Assembly: GCF_904846525.1 (NCBI RefSeq) | Contig: NZ_CAJHAZ010000010.1 | Coordinates: 1 to 64,000, forward strand | Length of the DNA: 64,000 nucleotides | From: Psychrobacter sp. 1044 | GTDB taxonomy: Bacteria > Pseudomonadota > Gammaproteobacteria > Pseudomonadales > Moraxellaceae | Direction: 5' to 3' | Part shown: piece by piece, positions 57,484 to 64,000 of the stretch | Layout of the letters: each line of letters begins with the position of its first letter | Position numbering within the stretch: the stretch's first letter is position 1 | Notes under the pieces: model-generated | The model's database searches: none | What the model saw: the letters and a program-made list of their open reading frames with translations, nothing else | What the model was told of the DNA's origin: nothing | Position numbers and translations under genes: made by a program

Positions 57484-58845
57484 TTACAGAACCATCGCTG
57501 CAATCCAACCAAATATCAATAATGGAATGTTGTAATGCAAGAATGTCGGCACCACACTGTCCTTGATATGGTCATGCTGACCGTCAATGTTTAGACCAGA
57601 AGTGGGTCCGAGAGTCGAATCTGATGCTGGAGAACCTGCATCGCCCAACGCGCCAGCCGTACCAATAATCGCCACGGTTGCCAATGGCGAAAACCCTAAC
57701 GAGATACATAGCGGCACATAAATCGCGGCCAAAATAGGAATGGTTGAGAATGACGAACCAATACCCATAGTCACAATTAAACCAATTAACAGCATAATAA
57801 ATGCAGCTATCGCTTTATTACCTGCGAATAATGACGCAGCACCATCAACCAATGGCTGAATCTGCTCAGTTGCTTTCATCACTTCCGCAAAGCCTTGCGC
57901 AGTAATCATAATAAAGCCAATCATTGCCATCAATTTGATACCATCATTAAAGACTGTATCGGCTTCACTCCATTTAACGACGCCCGTTGCCATAAAGACG
58001 CCAAAGCCAAACATTGAACCAAGCAAGAGTGAGTCGGTATACATCTGCACCACAAATGCCGTCACAATCGCGGCAAGCGCCACCAACGTTTTCATCTTGC
58101 TTTGTGTTTGCGCACTAGCCGCGGTTTTGCTTAACGCATCACCCTCTAATACTTCATCATGCGCAGCTTTATCAATTGCTAGCTGCTGATACTGGCGCGG
58201 TTTACGGTAACTGATAAATACGGCGACGAGCAAGCCTACAAACATACCCAAAGCCGGAATTGCCATGGCTTTGGTGACTGAGATGTTACTGATATCAATG
58301 CCTGCTTCACCGACGTTTTTCAGCATGATTTGATTGAGATAAATATCGCCAAAGCCATACGGAATAAACATGTAAGTAGTCACGAGACCAAAAGTCAGCA
58401 AACAAGCAATTAAACGTCTATCGATGTGCATGCGATTGAAGGCGAGCAATAATGGCGGTACCAGCAATGGAATAAAGGCAATATGAATGGGAATTAAGTT
58501 TTGGCTAAAGCAGCTCATGGTGATTAAACCTGCAAACAGCATGTATTTAATCATGCCACTGGTGCCGCCCGCATCAATGCGTTTGATCACCGCCCCTGCC
58601 AGTGACTGTGGCAATCCTGAATGCGCAATCGCCACTGCAAAAGCACCAAGTAGCGCATAGGACAGCGCAATTTGTGCGCCATTACGGATACCTTCTTGAA
58701 AGGCATTCAAAGTATCGGTCATACCCAAACCAGCGATGAGTCCGCCTGCCAGCGCACCGATTAATAAGCTGAGTACCACGTGTACACGCGCCAAAGACAG
58801 CCCTAGCATGATGATGACTGCCAGCAGTACCGCATTGATGGTCAT
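57484..58845 (-). CDS. Na+/H+ antiporter family protein (NhaC/YuiF-like)
   Basis: 453-residue integral membrane protein with about 11-12 helices. Family features: the opening LLAVIIMLGLSLARVHVVLSLLIGALAGG, the NGAQIALSYALLGAFAVAIAHSGLPQ segment, and near the end the conserved GDAGSPASDSTLGPTSGLNIDGQHDHIKDS loop, preceded by AIIGTAGALG. The last motif is typical of the YuiF-type Na+/H+ antiporter family, some members of which transport amino acids. The substrate is therefore unproven. Monocistronic. Confidence 0.82.
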   Translation of the reverse strand: MTINAVLLAVIIMLGLSLARVHVVLSLLIGALAGGLIAGLGMTDTLNAFQEGIRNGAQIALSYALLGAFAVAIAHSGLPQSLAGAVIKRIDAGGTSGMIKYMLFAGLITMSCFSQNLIPIHIAFIPLLVPPLLLAFNRMHIDRRLIACLLTFGLVTTYMFIPYGFGDIYLNQIMLKNVGEAGIDISNISVTKAMAIPALGMFVGLLVAVFISYRKPRQYQQLAIDKAAHDEVLEGDALSKTAASAQTQSKMKTLVALAAIVTAFVVQMYTDSLLLGSMFGFGVFMATGVVKWSEADTVFNDGIKLMAMIGFIMITAQGFAEVMKATEQIQPLVDGAASLFAGNKAIAAFIMLLIGLIVTMGIGSSFSTIPILAAIYVPLCISLGFSPLATVAIIGTAGALGDAGSPASDSTLGPTSGLNIDGQHDHIKDSVVPTFLHYNIPLLIFGWIAAMVL

Positions 58846-59239
58846 ATATTGCCTCTTATTCTGTCTGCTATAGCCTGATTAAGACCTATTAATATCTCAT
58901 GGACGATAGATATCACCCTTGTCTCTAAACCACTTGACGCTAAAACTACCGTTTAAGACGCGCGTCAGTTTACCTTATTTTGCACACAAATCCTACGCAC
59001 AGAACCCAATAGGTGTTAGCTAGGCACTTCTTATCCATGCTCTGTACACATTGAATGTCACCTGTTATTTAAAATTATGAATAACAATATGACTCGCAGT
59101 CTTTAGATAGATATAACTATTTTGCGCAGATAAGCGTGTGACTTTGCCCACAAGCCTTGCAATTTTATCGGTGAGCACCATTTATCTAAACATGAACCAC
59201 GAACTTGACTTTACAAGTCTGGTGAACGAGGAAGAATAT
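58846..59239. promoter_or_regulatory. Promoter region of lon and the antiporter gene
   Basis: 394 bp between divergent genes. No convincing heat-shock (sigma-32) box or other operator was found by eye. A GTG at 59138 opens the lon frame, but its ribosome site is poor. Confidence 0.4.
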
Positions 59240-61894
59240 ATGAGTGAACATAAAATTGCCCAAGACAATATCGACATCGATGTCGACGTTTCATCTACTA
59301 TTGCTGATGATCAAGAGCGAGACAACGCGCCTGACGATACGACAGGTGATGTAGCTGTAACAGCTGATCGCGTTGAAGATGGTGATAGCAAAGATAGTGA
59401 TGATAAAGATAATGATGACAAGGACAACACTATTGAAGACGATGACGCAAAAGACGATAGTATAAAAGGTGACGGTACAGAAAACTATTTACCACTACTG
59501 GCATTGCGCGATGTTGTCGTTTATCCGCACATGCAGATTGCCTTGTTCGTCGGTCGTGAGCCATCGGTAAAGGCCGTTGAGTTGGCACAGGCTGAGTATG
59601 GCAATAAAGTCTTGGTCGTGGCACAAAAAGACTCGCTAACCGAAGACATTGATCAAGATAACTTGTATCAATACGGTACGGTTTGCCGCATCGTCAGTAC
59701 CATGCCGCATGACAGTGATGAGAATTGCATCAAAGTATTGATCGAAGGTCAATATCGTGCGCGCGTTGATAATATAGAAAATCACGACACATTATTGATG
59801 GCAAGCTTTGAGCGTGCTGACCTTGATGTCAGTATGAATGAGAGCCAGCAGAAAAACACGATTCAAGCATTAACCACATTGTTTGAAAGCTATGCCGATG
59901 CGCGTCTGCGTAATGCTCGTGAGCTGACTCGTGTGGCAAAACGTATCGATGACTTGCTTGAGTTGGTTTATTTCATATCGACCCGTGTGTCGATGGATTT
60001 AGATATTAAGCAATCATTCTTAGAAAATGATGACCTTAAAACCCATATCAACACCTTAACCGAATATTTGGTTAAGCAGAGTGCTGAACAAAATATCGAG
60101 CAAGATATCCAAGAAGCGGTCCGTCAGCAAATGGAAGACAATCAGCGCGAATACTTCTTAAACGAGAAGATGAAAGCCATTAAAAATGAGCTGTCAGATA
60201 TGAATGACGGTGCGTTCGATGGCGAAGATGATGTGGCTGAGCTAGAGCAGCGTCTAGAAGATGCCGACTTGCCAGAAGATGTGCGCAAAAAAGCGGATCA
60301 GGAGCTGAAAAAGCTCAAAATGATGCCACCTGCCTCATCAGAGTCTTCCGTGGTGCGCAACTATATTGAATGGATTTTGGACACACCGTGGAATGCCACA
60401 ACCAAGGTTTCGATTAATTTAGAAAAAGCAAAAACGGTATTAGACGAAGATCATTATGGCTTGCAAGATGTGAAAGATCGCATCTTAGAATACCTCGCCG
60501 TACAGTCACGAGTGAAAAAACTCCGTGGCCCTATTCTTTGCCTAGTCGGTCCTCCGGGTGTTGGTAAAACCTCATTAGGCGAGTCTATTGCCCGTGCGAC
60601 TGGTCGTAAATTTGTACGTATGGCGCTTGGCGGCGTGCGTGATGAAGCGGAAATCCGTGGTCATCGCCGTACTTATATCGGTGCGATGCCGGGTAAAATT
60701 GTCCAATCACTGGCTAAAGTCGAAGTTAAAAACCCGCTATTTTTATTAGATGAAATCGATAAGATGGCGCAAGACTTCCGCGGTGATCCAGCATCAGCAT
60801 TGCTTGAAGTGTTAGATCCCTCACAGAACGATACTTTTAACGACCATTATTTAGATATGGACTTAGATTTATCACAAGTGATGTTTATCTGTACCGCTAA
60901 CAGCATGGATATTCCGCCTGCCCTGCTTGACCGTATGGAAGTCATTCGTTTACCGGGTTATACCGAAGAAGAAAAGGTCAATATCGCCCAGAAATATCTC
61001 GTGCCAAAAGCGATTAAAAACAACGGTCTCAAAGAAGGTGAAATTGAGATTGTTGAGGCGGCATTGCATAGCATCGTGCGTAGCTATACCCGTGAAGCCG
61101 GTGTGCGTAACCTTGAGCGTGAAGTCAATAAAATCTGCCGTAAAGTCGTTCGCGGTTCGGTTGAAACCCATGGCGCACGTGCTCCGAAGAAAGCAGAACG
61201 TCAGCTAATCGTGGTCGATGACAAAAACATCGATGACTATCTAGGTGTGCATCAGTACGACTACGGTCTAGCAGAAGAAGAGCCTGAGATTGGTCGTATT
61301 ACGGGTCTTGCTTGGACACAAGTCGGTGGCGAGCTATTAACCATCGAAGCGGTGGCGATGAAAGGTAAAGGCGAGTTGAGCTTTACCGGTTCACTTGGCG
61401 ATGTCATGAAAGAGTCGATTCGCGCTGCTATGAGCGTGGTACGTGCTCGCGGCGATAGCTTAGGTATCGATTACGAGACCTTTAAGACTACTGACGTCCA
61501 TGTGCATATGCCAGAGGGCGCCACACCGAAAGATGGTCCCTCTGCTGGTGGTGCGCTAACGACAGCGTTAGTATCCGCTTTAACTGGTATTGCTATTCGT
61601 CCAGATATTGCGATGACAGGCGAGATTACCTTACGCGGTAAAATCCTGCGTATCGGTGGTCTAAAAGAGAAGCTGCTAGCTGCTCATCGAGGCGGTATCA
61701 AGCATGTGTTGATTCCGGCGACTAATGAGCGTGATTTGGCCGATATTCCTGATAACGTTAAAGCTGGTCTGACCATTCAGCCAGTGGCAACGATTGATGA
61801 GATATTGAAGGTTGCCTTGGTCAGTATGCCAGTTCCGCTTAAGCCTGCGAAAGTGACGGTCGATAAAACTGCAGGGAAAGCGCTGCATAATTAA
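59240..61894 (+). CDS. lon: Lon ATP-dependent protease with an acidic N-terminal extension
   Basis: Cytoplasmic AAA+ protease degrading misfolded and regulatory proteins. The start at 59240 (MSEHKIAQDN) has AGGAAG correctly placed; 884 residues. The LON substrate-recognition domain starts only at about residue 84 (LPLLALRDVVVYPHM), whereas E. coli Lon has it at about 11, so there are about 72 extra residues. These are mostly Asp/Glu/Asn, with DDKDNDDKDN-type repeats. The AAA+ Walker A GPPGVGKT is at 437-444, and the proteolytic Ser in KDGPSAGGALTT at about 768, with Lys in LKEKLLAAHRGG. All catalytic parts are intact; the head may tune substrates or solubility. Terminator follows. Confidence 0.95.
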   Translation: MSEHKIAQDNIDIDVDVSSTIADDQERDNAPDDTTGDVAVTADRVEDGDSKDSDDKDNDDKDNTIEDDDAKDDSIKGDGTENYLPLLALRDVVVYPHMQIALFVGREPSVKAVELAQAEYGNKVLVVAQKDSLTEDIDQDNLYQYGTVCRIVSTMPHDSDENCIKVLIEGQYRARVDNIENHDTLLMASFERADLDVSMNESQQKNTIQALTTLFESYADARLRNARELTRVAKRIDDLLELVYFISTRVSMDLDIKQSFLENDDLKTHINTLTEYLVKQSAEQNIEQDIQEAVRQQMEDNQREYFLNEKMKAIKNELSDMNDGAFDGEDDVAELEQRLEDADLPEDVRKKADQELKKLKMMPPASSESSVVRNYIEWILDTPWNATTKVSINLEKAKTVLDEDHYGLQDVKDRILEYLAVQSRVKKLRGPILCLVGPPGVGKTSLGESIARATGRKFVRMALGGVRDEAEIRGHRRTYIGAMPGKIVQSLAKVEVKNPLFLLDEIDKMAQDFRGDPASALLEVLDPSQNDTFNDHYLDMDLDLSQVMFICTANSMDIPPALLDRMEVIRLPGYTEEEKVNIAQKYLVPKAIKNNGLKEGEIEIVEAALHSIVRSYTREAGVRNLEREVNKICRKVVRGSVETHGARAPKKAERQLIVVDDKNIDDYLGVHQYDYGLAEEEPEIGRITGLAWTQVGGELLTIEAVAMKGKGELSFTGSLGDVMKESIRAAMSVVRARGDSLGIDYETFKTTDVHVHMPEGATPKDGPSAGGALTTALVSALTGIAIRPDIAMTGEITLRGKILRIGGLKEKLLAAHRGGIKHVLIPATNERDLADIPDNVKAGLTIQPVATIDEILKVALVSMPVPLKPAKVTVDKTAGKALHN

Positions 61895-61928
61895 TCTGAT
61901 TAGTTACTAATCCAGTCTTATAAATCAG

Positions 61929-61966
61929 AAAGCCGCTCATCATAACGATGGGCGGCTTTTTTTTTG
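61929..61966 (+). terminator. Terminator of lon
   Basis: AAAGCCGC-CATC and GATG-GCGGCTTT pair with one internal wobble around a five-base loop, followed by a long T run. Confidence 0.9.
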
Positions 61967-62036
61967 GCAAAAATAAAGAACACTCTTAATAATACCTTAT
62001 GCTATATTTTAGACAAATGTTGATGTAGTAACGAAA

Positions 62037-63185
62037 ATGACTTTAAACCGCTTAACTCTATCTTTATTGCTCGCTATCTCTTTTCCAGCAGCGCTAATAG
62101 GCTGTCAGTCCAATATTGCAAAAGATAACTCTATACCTACTAACTCAATGATGACTGGCTTTAGCACTTCTACCCCAATATCATATCAGCCCATCATAAA
62201 AACTGAAAAGCTGGAAGAAAAAATTGTAGTGGTAGCTGATGAAACAGCTAACGAAGTTACGACGCTGCAATGGGCAAGTAATTATCATTGGCAGTTAACA
62301 CAAGTTGAAGACAAAAAAAGCAACGCTATTAATATTAACACTGACGCGCCGATTACTTTAGAAGTAGCGCCCAGTTCGTTAAGCTTGTTTCAAGGCTGCC
62401 AACATTTTGCTATCAGATTCGTATGGATGTCCGCACCGCCTTTTGAGTATGGTAGCGAGCTCAGAGAAAGACCCTCGACCTGCAAAAATGCTCCTGAAAA
62501 CAAAGCAAATGAAGCAAATGAAGCAAATATCAAAAAGTTATTTCCTAACGATAATAATATTATTAAGTTAGATGTTGAGCTATTACCAGTCGCAAAAAGC
62601 AAACTCGTTAATACTCAGATTGTATCAAAAAACTTGGTCGTTAAAATCGAAAATGGCAATACGTTAACATTTGATGGTACACCTAGGACATTTAAAGAAC
62701 CGACTGGACTGCCTATTGATAAAGCATTGTTAGAGCGCTATGACTGGCGACTGGTTAGCGCCGTTCGTAATACCATTAATGACAAAGGGCAGGTAATATC
62801 TCGACAGTCTATTGGTTATTTTTATCATCCAGAGTTTCCAGTGTCGCTAAAATTTAGAGGGTATGACGATAGTCAATACGCATTTTTTAGTTCTGGCTGC
62901 AATGGTATCGGTGGTCCTTATATTTTGATGAAAGATTATACATTGATAGTTGGCTCGGGACCACAAACGCTCATGGGCTGCGGTGTTACTGGTAATAGAA
63001 TTGAGGGCGAGCTTGCTAAGCTTATCAGGAATAGCAAAAGCATTCTTAGTTTGAGTTTGCAACCTTCACAATCAATATCGCCAACAGCAGATAATCAGAC
63101 TGATATGCCTCGCTATAATTTATTGCAAACGATGGAGACTGGCGAAACTCTAGTATGGCAAAACGAAGTAAAGAAAATACCGTAA
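62037..63185 (+). CDS. META-domain lipoprotein
   Basis: 382 residues. A signal peptide with lipobox ALIGC puts the lipidated Cys at 23. The C-terminal third (about 235-355) has a META/HslJ pattern: YDWRLVSAVRN, then SGCNGIGGPYILMKDYTLIVG and LMGCG. The N-terminal part (about 75-180) looks like a diverged copy (YHWQLTQVEDKK, then CQHFAIRFVW), so the protein may hold two such domains. HslJ-type lipoproteins support envelope integrity and resistance in E. coli. A nine-base tandem repeat in the coding sequence gives NEANEAN (62509-62530). It follows lon on the same strand after a terminator. Confidence 0.75.
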   Translation: MTLNRLTLSLLLAISFPAALIGCQSNIAKDNSIPTNSMMTGFSTSTPISYQPIIKTEKLEEKIVVVADETANEVTTLQWASNYHWQLTQVEDKKSNAININTDAPITLEVAPSSLSLFQGCQHFAIRFVWMSAPPFEYGSELRERPSTCKNAPENKANEANEANIKKLFPNDNNIIKLDVELLPVAKSKLVNTQIVSKNLVVKIENGNTLTFDGTPRTFKEPTGLPIDKALLERYDWRLVSAVRNTINDKGQVISRQSIGYFYHPEFPVSLKFRGYDDSQYAFFSSGCNGIGGPYILMKDYTLIVGSGPQTLMGCGVTGNRIEGELAKLIRNSKSILSLSLQPSQSISPTADNQTDMPRYNLLQTMETGETLVWQNEVKKIP

Positions 63186-63384
63186 ACAATTTTCAAACCC
63201 ATACGATACTTACATTTATTAACCGATTGTTGCGCATTTGATGAATAACTATATCTAATCCTTAGCTATACTGATGACGACATTAACGAATGTTTATAGA
63301 AATCAAAAGGTATTTATCTATAAACCTTCAAGAGTTAGCTTTTTATCAAAAATAACTAAATATTAAAAATAATTGGAGATAATA

Positions 63385-63942
63385 ATGAATAAGACGATGC
63401 TTGCAAGTGCGCTATTATGTGGTTCAACGTTGGTAATGACGGGTTGTCAAACCGTCGAAGGTCAAATGCAAACCGGCAATCCACTGAGCCAACCTGCGCT
63501 AAAGTCGACTATCAATGCAGTCGCTGGTAATAAAAATGAAGTGGGTCAAGTATTTTTACGTCCAGTTGATGGCGGCGTACAAGTCTACGGTAAGCTGATG
63601 AATTTGCAGCCAGGCAAAACGGTATCACTACATATTCACGAAACAGGCAGCTGTGCTGATATGGGTAAAGCGGCAGGTGGTCACTTTAATCCAGATAATA
63701 AACCACACTCTAACCCTGACGACATGAATGGTCATGCTGGCGACTTGCCTAACCTGACTGCCAATGCAGATGGCGTGGCTACTATTAACTATGTGAATAA
63801 GAAAATCTCTGTCGCTGATGCTGGTAAATATAGCGTTAATCGTCTAGCCTTTATCGTGCATAGCGGTGCTGACGACTATACTAGCCAACCAGCTGGTAAT
63901 GCAGGCGACCGCGTTGCTTGCGGTATCATCGAAAAGAACTAA
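63385..63942 (+). CDS. sodC: Cu/Zn superoxide dismutase, lipoprotein type
   Basis: Converts superoxide to peroxide in the periplasm. The start at 63385 has GGAG correctly spaced; the frame's earlier codon is a TTG. 185 residues. A signal peptide ends with lipobox VMTGC (Cys about 21), so the enzyme is probably anchored to a membrane. Metal ligands are visible: HIHETGSC (His-x-His), GGHFNP, HSNPDDMNGHAGDLPNL, and His in FIVHSGADD. The second Cys of the intrasubunit disulfide is in GDRVACGI. Length and motifs are standard. The window ends 58 bases later in an A-rich stretch that may start a terminator. Confidence 0.95.
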   Translation: MNKTMLASALLCGSTLVMTGCQTVEGQMQTGNPLSQPALKSTINAVAGNKNEVGQVFLRPVDGGVQVYGKLMNLQPGKTVSLHIHETGSCADMGKAAGGHFNPDNKPHSNPDDMNGHAGDLPNLTANADGVATINYVNKKISVADAGKYSVNRLAFIVHSGADDYTSQPAGNAGDRVACGIIEKN

Positions 63943-64000
63943 TAGCATCTGAACTTAGCTGTTATTGATATCACAAATATGAATAGCACAAAAAAACCTC

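Noticed and set aside
59138..59239. Upstream GTG start for Lon adding 34 residues
   Set aside because: Weak ribosome site, and the added residues include a hydrophobic stretch not expected in Lon; the ATG at 59240 is better placed.

Overview
The window looks like a chromosomal segment of a Moraxellaceae gammaproteobacterium, most likely Psychrobacter or a close relative. This is inferred from family content and gene order: a large isocitrate lyase with a KQCGH active site, malate synthase G, a Hda/PerM/PurM neighbourhood, a MipA/OmpV protein, an adhesin-complex-protein-like lysozyme inhibitor, moderately low GC, and AT-rich intergenic DNA full of short repeats. No rRNA, CRISPR array, prophage or complete insertion sequence is visible. 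Nearly everything is housekeeping. The novelty lies in small proteins, acidic extensions of enzymes, and repeats between genes.

Layout. 0-0.3 kb: a broken gene end with a cysteine cluster. 0.4-6 kb: transketolase, seryl-tRNA synthetase, a YcxB-like membrane protein and Dps, followed by a 174 bp MITE-like element. 6.2-11.4 kb: a DUF2057 secreted protein, Hda and a PerM-type exporter on the minus strand, facing away from purM-purN. 11.5-18 kb: an aldehyde dehydrogenase, a LysR regulator, isocitrate lyase and a DUF4349 lipoprotein. 18-26.9 kb: a CYTH/CHAD triphosphatase, nitroreductase, L,D-transpeptidase, an unassigned membrane protein, argG, pyrC and rnt. 27-28.5 kb: a small basic membrane peptide whose 3' end carries the promoter of tRNA-Glu(UUC), then a membrane-anchored BLUF photoreceptor.

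28.9-38 kb holds the classical pyrG-kdsA-eno-ftsB-ispD order on the minus strand. It is interrupted between kdsA and eno by a copper cassette (copA, copZ and a CopZ-like protein without CxxC). 38-45 kb: a porin, malate synthase G, MiaE, and four consecutive small genes for very hydrophilic, Cys- and Trp-free proteins resembling hydrophilins, next to polyphosphate kinase. 47.8-52.5 kb: mtgA, a glutaredoxin-like protein, an FMN-dependent L-lactate dehydrogenase, a rhomboid protease and MipA. 52.6-57.4 kb: a DUF6680 protein, the ACP-like inhibitor, fumarase C, 5-formyl-THF cycloligase and two small unknowns. 57.5-63.9 kb: a NhaC-like/YuiF-type antiporter, Lon with a long acidic N-terminus, a META-domain lipoprotein and a lipoprotein-type Cu/Zn superoxide dismutase.

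How the genes fit together. Isocitrate lyase, malate synthase G, fumarase and lactate dehydrogenase support growth on acetate and lactate. Dps, SodC, Lon, polyphosphate kinase, the hydrophilin-like cluster and the copper exporter suggest stress tolerance (inference). Repeats are the most striking non-coding signal: five copies, at four loci, of a roughly 107-113 bp palindromic element; one complete and one half copy of another MITE-like element; a GTGCG palindrome; and at least five intergenic tandem arrays with 12-15 bp units.
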